In this document: positions 46,601 to 54,933 of the stretch, in pieces
Layout: each line of letters starts with the position of its first letter
Position numbering within the stretch: the first letter of the stretch is position 1
Source: Endozoicomonas numazuensis
Lineage (GTDB): Bacteria > Pseudomonadota > Gammaproteobacteria > Pseudomonadales > Endozoicomonadaceae
DNA length: 64,000 nucleotides
Reading direction: 5' to 3'
Assembly: GCF_000722635.1 (NCBI RefSeq)
Contig: NZ_JOKH01000007.1
Coordinates: forward strand, 59,280 to 123,279
Notes under the pieces: model-generated
Database searches by the model: none
Told to the model about the DNA's origin: nothing
What the model saw: the letters and a program-made list of their open reading frames with translations, nothing else
Position numbers and translations under genes: made by a program

Positions 46601-48589
46601 TTACTTCTGATTTTTTGAACGGCGAATCAGCCAGCCAAGAATAAGAATGATCAGTAGAATGCCCGCAGGCCATATAGGCATCCCTTTGTCTTGAACTTCC
46701 TTATCGGGGCTATCGGCGGTGGGGTCGTCGGCCTTGACGGTTTCTGGTTCTACCCACCAGGTATCCAGATCAAACTGGTATAGGGGTTCCTGATCCGGTT
46801 TGCTCAGAGGGTGGTTTAGAGGTTTCCAGTACGCTACGCGAGTGCTGGCCAGATACCAGTGCGGAATAATGTATTCGTTCCATAACAATACCCGGTCGAG
46901 GGCTTTGACGGCTGCCACCAGGTCGGCTCTGGAGTCTGCATTAGTCACCTCTTTGATCAATCCATCGATAACAGGGTTCTTGATGCCTATCAGGTTACGG
47001 CTTCCGGGGAGGTCTGCAGATTCGCTGCCCCAGAAATCCCTTTGCTCATTGCCGGGTGAGCTGGATTGAGGGAAACGGCTGACCAGCATGTCATAATCAA
47101 AGCTTCGGATTCGATTGATATATTGAGATATATCAACGATTCGCAGAGTGACTTTGACGCCCATTGCCTCCAGGTTTTTCTTCATGGGCAGGGCCACTTT
47201 TTCAATTGAAGAATCATGCAGCAGGATTTCAAACTCAAAGGGCTTTCCGTTTTTCCTGAGCGCGCCACCTTCAAGTTTCCATCCAGCTTGCTTCATCAGT
47301 GCCAAGGCATCGTTCAGCTGATTTCGGATTTTGCCACTGCCATCGCTCACCGGCAGTGTGTGGGGTTGAGTAAAGAGCTCTGCAGGCAACTGTTTTCGCC
47401 AGGGCTCGAGGTAAGTCAGTTCTTTACCCTCAGGAATTCCTGTGGCTTCCATATCTGAGTTGGCAAAGTAGCTTCTGGTACGGGTATAACCGTTATAAAA
47501 GAGGTTTTTGTTCAGCCACTCGAAATCCATAGCGTAATTCAAGGCCCTGCGCACCCTTACATCCTTAAAGGAATCCCTGCGAAGGTTGAAGACAAATCCC
47601 TGCATGCCCTGAGGGGATTTGGTAGGAATGGATGCCTGAATCAGGTCCCCCTTTTTAACAGCGGGGGTGTTATAGGCAGTGGCCCAGTTTCTGGCAATAT
47701 TCTCAAACCGGATATCATACTCACGGGCCTTAAGAGCCTGCAGAGATACATTGGCGTCACGGTAATAATCATAGCGACGCACATCGAAGTTATAACGACC
47801 TTTATTCACCGGGAGGTCTTTGCCCCAGTAGTCGTCAACCCGGTCGTAGACAATACTTCGGCCTGGCTCAGCAGAGCGGATCGTGTAAGGACCACTGCCC
47901 AGAGGTTGAGTGAGATTGGCGAGTTCAAAGTTGTTCGATGCTTTTTCCCAGAAGTGTTTAGGCAGAATTGGGAGCTGGGCAATAATGAGCGGCAGTTCAG
48001 GGTTGCGATTGTCTTTGAATACAAAGCGGACGCTGCGTTTGGACAGTGCCTCGGCTTTGGTAATGTCACTATAGTAAGCCCGATAAAAAGGCGAGCCTTT
48101 ATCCCTGAGCAACTCAAAACTATAGACTACATCTTCTGCAGTTATAGGTTGGCCGTCATGAAAGCGGGCTTGCGGGTTGATATGAAAAGTGATGCCACTA
48201 TTGTCCAGCGCGGGTTCAGCATACTGGGCAACCAGTGCATACATGGAAAAAGGCTCGTCGGCACTGCTGGTCATCAAGGTATCGTAGATTAAGCCAATGC
48301 CTGCTGCTGGAGTGCCTTTCTCAATATAGGGATTAAGGCTGTCAAAAGTCCCCATACTGGCCATTTTAAGTGTCCCGCCCTTGGGTGCATCAGGATTCAC
48401 ATATTCAAAGTGATCGAAATTCTTTGAATATTTAGTATCGCCGTGCAGTGAAAGGGAAGAGCGTTTATTAATTGCGTCCGCTGCTGTGACTGATACAGGC
48501 GTCATAGACAGGGAAAGAAAGAGGGTCGCAATAGGGAGAACGTTGGAAATCGTTGTCTTTAACGATCGTATCATCATTGTATCGGTCAT
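46601..48589 (-). CDS. yejA: Oligopeptide-binding protein of the Yej transporter
   Basis: About 662 residues from ATG 48589 (MTDTMMIRSLKTTISNVLPIAT), with AGG six bases upstream; longer in-frame sequence to 48703 has no family match. A signal peptide ends near SVTAADA. The family-5 solute-binding fold includes SLSLHGDTKYSKNFDHFEYV and NPDAPKGGTLKMASMGTFDSLNPY. A C-terminal membrane segment (GILLIILILGWLI) followed by basic residues suggests the protein is anchored rather than free. It captures peptides in the periplasm for YejBEF. Two paralogues and one remnant lie at 52886-56769. Confidence 0.92.
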   Translation of the reverse strand: MTDTMMIRSLKTTISNVLPIATLFLSLSMTPVSVTAADAINKRSSLSLHGDTKYSKNFDHFEYVNPDAPKGGTLKMASMGTFDSLNPYIEKGTPAAGIGLIYDTLMTSSADEPFSMYALVAQYAEPALDNSGITFHINPQARFHDGQPITAEDVVYSFELLRDKGSPFYRAYYSDITKAEALSKRSVRFVFKDNRNPELPLIIAQLPILPKHFWEKASNNFELANLTQPLGSGPYTIRSAEPGRSIVYDRVDDYWGKDLPVNKGRYNFDVRRYDYYRDANVSLQALKAREYDIRFENIARNWATAYNTPAVKKGDLIQASIPTKSPQGMQGFVFNLRRDSFKDVRVRRALNYAMDFEWLNKNLFYNGYTRTRSYFANSDMEATGIPEGKELTYLEPWRKQLPAELFTQPHTLPVSDGSGKIRNQLNDALALMKQAGWKLEGGALRKNGKPFEFEILLHDSSIEKVALPMKKNLEAMGVKVTLRIVDISQYINRIRSFDYDMLVSRFPQSSSPGNEQRDFWGSESADLPGSRNLIGIKNPVIDGLIKEVTNADSRADLVAAVKALDRVLLWNEYIIPHWYLASTRVAYWKPLNHPLSKPDQEPLYQFDLDTWWVEPETVKADDPTADSPDKEVQDKGMPIWPAGILLIILILGWLIRRSKNQK

Positions 48590-49181
48590 GGTTCGCCTGG
48601 ATCGCATTGTTATAACTATCGCCTCTATAACTATAGTCGGCACCTTGACTACAGGTATTACTTCTTGCGGAGTTATTTCGATTCCTGACAATAGTTTAAA
48701 CATTGACTAAACGTCACAGGCAAGATTTTTTAATCGATTTATTCAGTATCTGACCTGATCAAAGGAAATAAAAAAGCGAGCACTGCGAGGGGCTTGTTCT
48801 GGAGGAGCTAATCCCTTGCGATAAAATGATAGGCCAATAGGGCATATACCATTGAGAAACCATTGAGGAATAACCGCATACTGCAGAGTACAACACGATC
48901 AAGGGCTTGCACACGGTTGTCAGCGCGTCAATCACAGGCATCGCTATGCCTGATATATTCTTACCGGCATGACTTTAGCGTCTGACACTAATATCTTCAG
49001 ACATCAGTAAAAGTTGATCTGAAGCAATTAAAAATGCCGATAGAACTATAGAATTGACGAATATAAAGAATAGGGAATCATAGAGTTCCCAATTTTTATA
49101 CTCTTAATGTAATCGGTTACATTAAGAGGCTGAAACACAACAGATCACATAACACGCCCGAGTACACACAGGGGAACATTA
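48590..49181. other. Divergent promoter region between yejA and the porin gene
   Basis: About 590 bases without a supported gene. It must contain the yejA promoter and, on the other side, the porin promoter (49097-49128). The sequence is AT-rich, with a near-palindromic mid-section I could not interpret. No transposon remnant was seen here. Confidence 0.35.
49097..49128 (+). promoter_or_regulatory. LacI-type operator palindrome in the porin promoter region
   Basis: CTCTTAATGTAA (49101-49112), TCGG, TTACATTAAGAG (49117-49128): two perfect 12-bp arms. The inner TGTAATCGGTTACA resembles operators of LacI/GalR-family regulators, with a central CG. A -10-like TATACT (49097-49102) touches the left arm, so a bound protein would block transcription. 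The site is 53 bases before the porin ATG. The regulator is not encoded in the window. Confidence 0.7.
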
Positions 49182-50489
49182 ATGTTCAAAAAGACCATGC
49201 TGGCCAGTGCTGTAATGGCTGCTGCTTTTGTCTCCACCGGTGCCCACGCTGAAGAGACTGGTAACCCTTTCTTCGATGATGCCACGATCTCTGGTGGCAT
49301 CTACAACTTCACCCGTATCCGTGATCGTAAAGACGGTCCTGATGGGGATTACGAAGAAAACATTCACCACTCCACAGCGATGGCCAGCCTTGAGTTTAAT
49401 TCAGGTCTGATCAATGGCTGGTTCGGTGTTGATATGGGGGTTTTCGGCACCTATGACCTTTGGAATTCCGGTACTTCCCAGTTCAGTGAATTCTCCCTGA
49501 TCGATGACAAGGGCGAGATCCAGAATGGCTTCAGTGTTTATAAAGCCAATGCAAAGTTCGATTTTGGAGCCTTCAAGGCTCGTACTGGCTACCTGCAGCC
49601 CACTGGTCCTGGTGTTCTGGGCGTAAACTGGAGCTTTGCTCCAGGTACCTACACAGGTAGTGAGCTGACCTACAGCGAAGGTGGCCTGAACCTGGCGTAC
49701 TTCTGGGCGAATGAATACAAGAGCCCATGGACTTATGATATGGAAGGTATGCTGCGCGAAGACGGTACACGCATGAGCTATGTACACAGCTTCGGTGCCA
49801 GTTACGACTTTGACAACGGTGTCAGCGTTCTGGGTGCTTTTGGACAGGGCGAAGACTATGTTGACATGTACAAGTTAAAGCTTGGCTACAACAGCGAAGG
49901 TCTGGGTCTGAGCTACCAGTTTTACGGTATAGACGATAAAGCGGACGATGGCTCAGCCAATGATCTCTATGAAGGCATGGGCTACCAGCACGCGATTACT
50001 TCCAGCCTGGCTAAAGGAAACTGGACTTACCGTGCAGAAGCTACTTACACACGGGCTAAAGGACAGAAAGGTGCTTTTGTCTTCCGTCCAACCTATGCTT
50101 CTGGCGAATCTAATGGTGCCTACGATATTTGGTGGGATCAGCGCTCTGACTTCAACCATGATGGCGAAAAAGCCGTTTTCGCCGGTGCCTGGTATGACTT
50201 CACCGAGATGGGTTATGCGGGTTGGACAGCAGGCTTCTCTGTGGGCTATGGCTGGGGTGCGGAGTCCCAGGACACCTCCATTACCACAGAAGAGCTGGAA
50301 GAAATTGGTTACAGTGTTGACGTTGGCTATACCTTCCAGACAGGTAATCTGAAAGGCGCTACCGTCGCTCTGCACGCGACCTATTTTGACCTGAAGACCG
50401 ATGTTGGCAGCTACACGACAGCATTCCCCAATGCTTTCCAGGATGAGAAAGACATCAAGTTGATGTTTATGATGCCTTTCACTCTGTAA
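49182..50489 (+). CDS. Outer-membrane porin (OprD/chitoporin-like)
   Basis: A 435-residue protein with a clear signal peptide (MFKKTMLASAVMAAAFVSTGAHA, cleavage near residue 23). The mature chain is rich in alternating beta-strand patterns (GYLQPTGPGVLGVNWS, YKLKLGYNSEGLGLSYQFYG), with a final aromatic-ended strand ...MFMMPFTL typical of porins sorted by BamA. No lipobox is present. I think of OprD-family porins, possibly for oligosaccharides or peptides, but substrate is inference. The gene is divergent from the Yej operon and its operator palindrome suggests nutrient control. Confidence 0.82.
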   Translation: MFKKTMLASAVMAAAFVSTGAHAEETGNPFFDDATISGGIYNFTRIRDRKDGPDGDYEENIHHSTAMASLEFNSGLINGWFGVDMGVFGTYDLWNSGTSQFSEFSLIDDKGEIQNGFSVYKANAKFDFGAFKARTGYLQPTGPGVLGVNWSFAPGTYTGSELTYSEGGLNLAYFWANEYKSPWTYDMEGMLREDGTRMSYVHSFGASYDFDNGVSVLGAFGQGEDYVDMYKLKLGYNSEGLGLSYQFYGIDDKADDGSANDLYEGMGYQHAITSSLAKGNWTYRAEATYTRAKGQKGAFVFRPTYASGESNGAYDIWWDQRSDFNHDGEKAVFAGAWYDFTEMGYAGWTAGFSVGYGWGAESQDTSITTEELEEIGYSVDVGYTFQTGNLKGATVALHATYFDLKTDVGSYTTAFPNAFQDEKDIKLMFMMPFTL

Positions 50490-50525
50490 TAGAGTTAATA
50501 GCAAGCTCAAAATGATGTGTGGGGT

Positions 50526-50560
50526 CACCAGTAGCATGTTCTGCTGGTGGCTTTTTTATA
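50526..50560 (+). terminator. Terminator after the porin gene
   Basis: CACCAGTAGCA (50526-50536) pairs with TGCTGGTG (50542-50549), allowing a small bulge, followed by GCTTTTTTATA. It should end porin transcription. Confidence 0.7.
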
Positions 50561-51068
50561 TAAGGCTAGTGAAGGTGCGAATAGCCTTCCCGGAGTTTAA
50601 ATTTCTGCAATCATTTTTAAGTACTAGAAACCTTTAATTGCTGTCAAACCACTCAAGAAAAATCAAGCCGTATTGGAACTGGATGGTCTTTTTGCATATA
50701 AAACAGGAAGGTTCCTGGAGCGATTCAAGAACCCTCGGCCGACAGAGGGTGTCGCAAAACCTACTACAAGCCGGTAATCTGTATATTAAAGTAGCTTTAC
50801 CGGCTTCAGCATGACGACAAGAACTCAACTCCAGCTTCATTTCCCTTGCTTTCTGGGGCAGGCAACGTAGTAAAAACTCTTGCAAGCAATACCACAGGCA
50901 GACGCTGAAAAATATTCATGATTCCGAGATCATTTACTTATAACTCTAAAAATTTAGGAAATAACTCTCCTTAGCACCAAATTTCGCTATATTTTTTGCT
51001 TACAGTTTGAAATAAGGTAAACACTCAGCCAATAACACCTACCCTGCATGCCTTAAGCAGGGTATTTT
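50561..51068. other. Degenerate accessory DNA with repeats, no intact gene
   Basis: No credible gene. The sequence GAGGGTGTCGCAAAAC near 50744-50759 resembles an IS-type end, but I cannot pair it with a second end. A stem-loop TACCCTGC (51040-51047)/GCAGGGTA (51057-51064), followed by TTTTAAA, may be a weak terminator reading either way. The AT-rich stretch 50920-51030 shows no further structure. Probably the left part of a decayed insertion region. Confidence 0.35.
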
Positions 51069-51212
51069 AAAGGCTCTGATTTGATGTTCATTGGTAATAG
51101 CCCGGTTACATCCGACCCTCTTGGGGAAGGAGGGCAGGATTGTCAGCACATGCTTCAGCCAGGTATAAGGCTCATGGCCATTGATTTTGGCCGCTTCCAC
51201 CAGGCTGTACAG
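51069..51212 (-). pseudogene. IS66-family transposase C-terminal fragment
   Basis: On the - strand the DNA reads LYSLVEAAKINGHEPYTWLK then HVLTILPSFPKR, closely matching the C-terminus of IS66 TnpC (usual form LYSLIETAKANGLEPYAYL, then RHVL). Only about 45 residues survive, without start codon, catalytic DDE core or neighbouring tnpA/tnpB. The typical terminal DYEALLPW ending is not present. The fragment is therefore a relic of an old insertion. Confidence 0.8.
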
Positions 51213-51286
51213 AGGATGGACAGATCATGCTGTGGGGTATATTCGGCATAAAAGAGTTATCGTCAAATCTGGTGTTTGAGTCAGAA

Positions 51287-51640
51287 TCAGGTGGCCTCCT
51301 GATCAGTGTCATTCACTGCGCGAATTCCATCTTTGAAACGAATGTCTTGAACGACATCGGCAGCGTTTTTCAGTACTTTGACTCAGCTTGAGCACCATTG
51401 ACAGAATGCTGTCACGACTCACACAGTCCCCAGATAAGGCAGAATCAGCATTGAATTGAATGTGTTGCCATTGCCATTGCCATTGCCATTGCCATTGCCA
51501 TTGCCATTGCCATTGCCATTGCCATTGCCATTGCCATTGCCATTGCCAGAGCGGCCTCGCACCTTTGGAACTTTAACGGGAACAGAGCCTATGCCCGTTT
51601 GTATTTCCCGCATATACCCGTGACAGGGTACGCCACCTTT
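51287..51640 (-). pseudogene. IS256-type transposase remnant carrying a hexanucleotide tract
   Basis: The frame on the - strand reads MREIQTGIGSVPVKVPKVRGRSG, then many Gly-Asn pairs, then TFNSMLILPYLGTV and a stop. Without the Gly-Asn run it matches IS256/mutator transposases near their N-terminal third (R.IQTG.G.V.VKVPKVR..SG). After a junction near 51420 two frames give DSILSMVLKLSQSTEK and KNAADVVQDIRFKDGI, with a stop at 51287, which match the C-terminal end of the same family. So the gene has lost its middle (including most of the catalytic core) and is frameshifted. Confidence 0.8.
51465..51548. repeat. (TTGCCA)14 hexanucleotide microsatellite
   Basis: Fourteen perfect, uninterrupted copies of TTGCCA. 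On the - strand they encode (Gly-Asn)n within the decayed IS256-type transposase. Such perfect repeats usually expand and contract by replication slippage, so the count may vary among strains. The unit is a multiple of three bases, so changes alone do not shift the frame. Confidence 0.97.
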
Positions 51641-51648
51641 TTATGTCT

Positions 51649-52686
51649 TCAAGCACCAGAAAGGAAGAGAACTCCAAAAAAAAGACCAATGTACGCTGTC
51701 ATAGCGATTACAAGAAATCCTACTTCTCCTAAATCGCCGGTATAAAATCGCAACCACGCACTGATCAGAGGTGAGGGGGAAGTGTCAGAATAAGAGAAAG
51801 GCGCTTTAGAGGGCGTTGCTCTGTCTTGTGTTGTTTTGATAGGCAGCGCTTCTTCCGAAGTTTTGTAACTGACCTTTGAAGTGGAGGGTATTATCGTTGT
51901 TTCGCTTTTGACTTCTAAGGGGATGCAGGAAGATGCTTTAGGGGGACGAGGCTCATAATGCAAAATATTATTTTTTTCAGCGGGTATGATTTTACACATC
52001 GACACACCAGAGCAATAAGAAGTAAATCCATAAAGTACATTTTTTATAAAAACAGGCTGTCTTGAAAGCTCATTTTTCATGCAACCCTCTACAGAGCATT
52101 CATGCTTTTTGTAGTTGGTATGTTTAATGGTGACTAAATTATTAGTTAGATTTTTAGTGTCATAGGTCTCCACGTAAACCAATTCTTTAGCGGCAACATC
52201 TTCGTCCAGAGTAGTATAACGGAGGGGGCTGTAACCGAATCCATCTTCAAGCCGAATAGATACAATGTCATCTTTTTTCCATTTAGGCGCATTATCCATA
52301 TTTCTGATATAACCAACACCAAAGGGATACTTTGGCGTAAACACTTTAATGACCCACTGACCTTCCTCCTCAGACTCTACAGGTTCTCCCCTGGTATTCA
52401 GCCCTCTGAGGTGAAGCTTAATTTTATTAGCATGTTGCCCACTAATAAGAAGGTTACCAGCATCGTAGAAACCAGAGAATAGAAAAACAGAACTCGATTC
52501 ATTAGTACTTTCAGAACAGTCCACTCCGTATGTTTTGTGCTCTTTGATCTGGAAAACAGAGGCACTAAAAGAGCTTAGATAACCTAAATCATCATTCTCA
52601 AAATTTTTTTCCTCGGGTAAAACCGGATAAAGCACCGAAAAACAGTGACTGCTTATCAATAATAAACAAGATAAAACCGCGCGCAT
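51649..52686 (-). CDS. Secreted membrane-anchored protein, possibly divergent trypsin-like
   Basis: 345 residues. A signal peptide (MRAVLSCLLLISSHCFS) begins the chain, and a single C-terminal membrane segment (about 319-342, VGFLVIAMTAYIGLFFGVLF) ends it after a Ser/Thr/Pro-rich stalk. The middle loosely follows the order of S1 peptidases: NLLISGQHA with His85 (like LTAAHC), KKDDIVSIRL with Asp140 (like DIALL), ELSRQP with Ser208 (like GDSGGP) and LYGFTSYC. But the glycines around the serine are lost, so activity is doubtful. Six or more cysteines support an extracellular fold. No close family is recognised. It lies beside IS remnants and Yej-type binding proteins. Confidence 0.5.
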   Translation of the reverse strand: MRAVLSCLLLISSHCFSVLYPVLPEEKNFENDDLGYLSSFSASVFQIKEHKTYGVDCSESTNESSSVFLFSGFYDAGNLLISGQHANKIKLHLRGLNTRGEPVESEEEGQWVIKVFTPKYPFGVGYIRNMDNAPKWKKDDIVSIRLEDGFGYSPLRYTTLDEDVAAKELVYVETYDTKNLTNNLVTIKHTNYKKHECSVEGCMKNELSRQPVFIKNVLYGFTSYCSGVSMCKIIPAEKNNILHYEPRPPKASSCIPLEVKSETTIIPSTSKVSYKTSEEALPIKTTQDRATPSKAPFSYSDTSPSPLISAWLRFYTGDLGEVGFLVIAMTAYIGLFFGVLFLSGA

Positions 52687-52885
52687 TGTATAGATAACCG
52701 CTGACAGGAATAACGCAATAATGTTAGTAGATGTTTATATTTAAAGGACTGATTTGATTAAAAAAATGATCGTGGTGTGAAAATTGAAAGACAAGAATTT
52801 GTCTCTGCTTGGTAGGTAGGAAGCAGGCTAAGTTCCAGTGAGTAGTTGGAAGCACCAGTGTTCAGTAACTATGCTGACGAATCGG

Positions 52886-53082
52886 TCAGTATTCTCTATC
52901 GACATACGGGATAATGCTGTCAAACTGACCGGTGACGGCTTGTCTGAACTCTCCACCTTTTGGGGTATCCGGGTTGGTGTAATCAAAGTGTTGAAAGTTA
53001 TGACGGTCTTTGGCTCACCATAGAGACTAATGGCATGCGTCAAGGGAATCTTTTCTGATCCCCATACAAAGCTGGCAAGCAT
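52886..53082 (-). pseudogene. Frameshifted N-terminal remnant of a YejA-type binding protein
   Basis: One frame gives a signal-like MLASFVWGSEKIPLTHAISLYGEPK; the next frame continues HNFQHFDYTNPDTPKGGEFRQAV and GQFDSIIPYVDREY before a stop. This matches the mature N-terminus of the neighbouring binding proteins (HAVSLHGTPK...FKHFSYVNPDAPRQG). One base has been lost or gained near the junction. The rest of the gene (about 550 residues) is missing. It is the third member of a tandem array and shows that the array is decaying here. Confidence 0.85.
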
Positions 53083-53113
53083 TATGAGATGAATAACCCG
53101 GAAACGATTGGCT

Positions 53114-54925
53114 TCAATGTTTTGCTTTTTCCCACCAGATACTGAGATCTATTGCACCGTACAGACCGCCATTATCCGGGTAGCTGAATTGACTTCGATG
53201 AGCCACCCGCCAGTAAGGGTGATAGATCTGGGGAATGGTGTAATTTTCCCAGAGTAATATCCGGTCCAGTGCCCTTGTTGCTGTTTTCAGTTGTTCTATT
53301 GATTCAGCTTTAATGATGTGATCAATCATGGCGTCGACAGCAGGGTGGCTGACTCCTGCCATATTCTGGGTGCCTTGCTCATCGGCAGTGGTACTGCTCC
53401 AGTATTCTCTTTGTTCGTTACCAGGAACGTCCGGCTGAGGGAAGGTTCTGAGTATCATGTCGTAATCATGGTTGCGTATTCTTCGAATGTACTGAGAGAC
53501 ATCAACCGATATGATTTGCATGTCTATACCGAGCATTTCCAGATTGGTTTTGAAGGGAATAGCAATGCGTTCCTGCTCCGGTACCGCAAGCATCAGTTCA
53601 AACTTGAGAGGCTCTCCCGTCTTCTTATTGACCGTTTTGCCTTTTTTGAGTTCCCAACCGGCTTTCTTAAGCAGTTGATTGGCGTAACTGAGTTGTTTTC
53701 TGATCTTGCCACTGCCGTCGGTTTGAACTCCAGTCCATGGTTGTTTGAACAGTTTCTCTGGAAGTAATGTTCGATAAGGAGACAGCAATTTGATCTCGGC
53801 TTCACTTGGAATTCCCTTCTGGGCAAACTGAGAGGTGGCAAACAGACTTTTGGGCGCTGAGTAAATGCCATAAAGAAGGTTTGAGTTGGTCCAGGCTGAA
53901 TCATAGCCTTGGCTGATGGCTTCCCTGACCCGTTGATCTTTGAAAGGTCCTTTGCGACTGTTAAAGATAAATGACTGCACCTGAAAACTTTTGCGAGGGT
54001 AGTTTTTCTTGAGAATATTCCCCGAATCGATCTCTTTTCCTTTGTAGGCATAAGTCCAGTTCTTGGCCAGGTTCTCTATGCGAATGTCATAATTTCCAGC
54101 AAGAAACGCCTCAAGTGAAATGGTTGAGTTCCTGAAATACTCCAGCTTGATTTGTTTAAAGTTATTCCGACCCATATTGACCGGCAGTTTTTCAGCCCAG
54201 TAATCGTTATTTCTTTCAAGAAAAACTTTTTGTCCAAGTTCATACTGTTTGATGGTATAGGGCCCTGAGCTGACCGGGATCTGGATTTTACTGTCACTCG
54301 CAGGTTTCTGATCCCAATAACTGCTGTGTATGATCGGTAGCTGAGCTAAACGAAAAGGGAGTTTTTTATCTTCGGGTACATTAAGGGTTACTTTGACCCG
54401 ATTACCGGGTTCAACGTCTATTTTCTCAACATCCTTCATGAGAAGTTTATAGCTGGTAAAGTCTCCATTTTTGTACTGAAGAAAAGTGTCTCTGACGACT
54501 TTAGCGGTGATGGGAGTTCCATCAGCAAATCGAGCTTTAGAATCAATGACAAAGCGCACCCAGCTACTGTCTTCAGGGTATTCAATACGCTCTGCAATCA
54601 ATGGATAAAGGCTGTTAGGTTCATCTCGGCTGGAGAACATCAAACTGTCATAAATATAGGAACCGACAGCAGCAGGTACGCCTTTGGATGTAAAAAGGTC
54701 AAAGGTGTCATAAGTGCCAAGCACGGCCAGCCTGACGTTGCCCTGACGAGGAGCGTCGGGATTAACATAGGAGAAATGCTTAAAATCAGACGGGTATTTG
54801 GGCGTGCCATGCAGGCTGACGGCATGACTGGATTGATAGGGTTGTTGATCATCCGCCAGAGAGGAATATGAAGCCCAGGCAAGGTTCAAAACTATAAAGC
54901 GGCATGCCCATCGTTTGATAGTCAT
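53114..54925 (-). CDS. Family 5 solute-binding protein (YejA-like paralogue)
   Basis: About 603 residues from the ATG at 54925 (MTIKRWACRFIVLNLAWASYSSLA), with AAGGA six bases upstream; the longer in-frame start at 55102 lies in the next gene and has no family match. A signal peptide is followed by SHAVSLHGTPKYPSDFKHFSYV, the YejA-type start, and SSGPYTIKQYELGQKVFLERN later. It would deliver peptides to a Yej/Opp-type transporter in the periplasm. No transmembrane anchor is obvious at the C-terminus, unlike yejA. It is directly coupled (8 bases) to the paralogue upstream. Confidence 0.88.
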   Translation of the reverse strand: MTIKRWACRFIVLNLAWASYSSLADDQQPYQSSHAVSLHGTPKYPSDFKHFSYVNPDAPRQGNVRLAVLGTYDTFDLFTSKGVPAAVGSYIYDSLMFSSRDEPNSLYPLIAERIEYPEDSSWVRFVIDSKARFADGTPITAKVVRDTFLQYKNGDFTSYKLLMKDVEKIDVEPGNRVKVTLNVPEDKKLPFRLAQLPIIHSSYWDQKPASDSKIQIPVSSGPYTIKQYELGQKVFLERNNDYWAEKLPVNMGRNNFKQIKLEYFRNSTISLEAFLAGNYDIRIENLAKNWTYAYKGKEIDSGNILKKNYPRKSFQVQSFIFNSRKGPFKDQRVREAISQGYDSAWTNSNLLYGIYSAPKSLFATSQFAQKGIPSEAEIKLLSPYRTLLPEKLFKQPWTGVQTDGSGKIRKQLSYANQLLKKAGWELKKGKTVNKKTGEPLKFELMLAVPEQERIAIPFKTNLEMLGIDMQIISVDVSQYIRRIRNHDYDMILRTFPQPDVPGNEQREYWSSTTADEQGTQNMAGVSHPAVDAMIDHIIKAESIEQLKTATRALDRILLWENYTIPQIYHPYWRVAHRSQFSYPDNGGLYGAIDLSIWWEKAKH

Positions 54926-54933
54926 TATTGTCC

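Noticed and set aside
48759-48941. 60-residue frame on the - strand in the yejA-porin intergenic region
   Set aside because: No RBS or motif, low-complexity content; treated as non-coding.
49573-50537. Antisense frames across the porin gene
   Set aside because: Shadows of the porin coding sequence; no start signals or conserved motifs.
50634-50885. 84-residue frame on the - strand after the porin
   Set aside because: No recognisable motif; composition suggests chance. It overlaps a stretch that may hold an IS end, but I could not prove either.
51419-51613. 64-residue Gly-Asn-rich protein as a genuine gene
   Set aside because: Flanking sequence matches IS256-type transposases in the same frame; it is a relic expanded by the hexanucleotide tract, not a new repeat protein.
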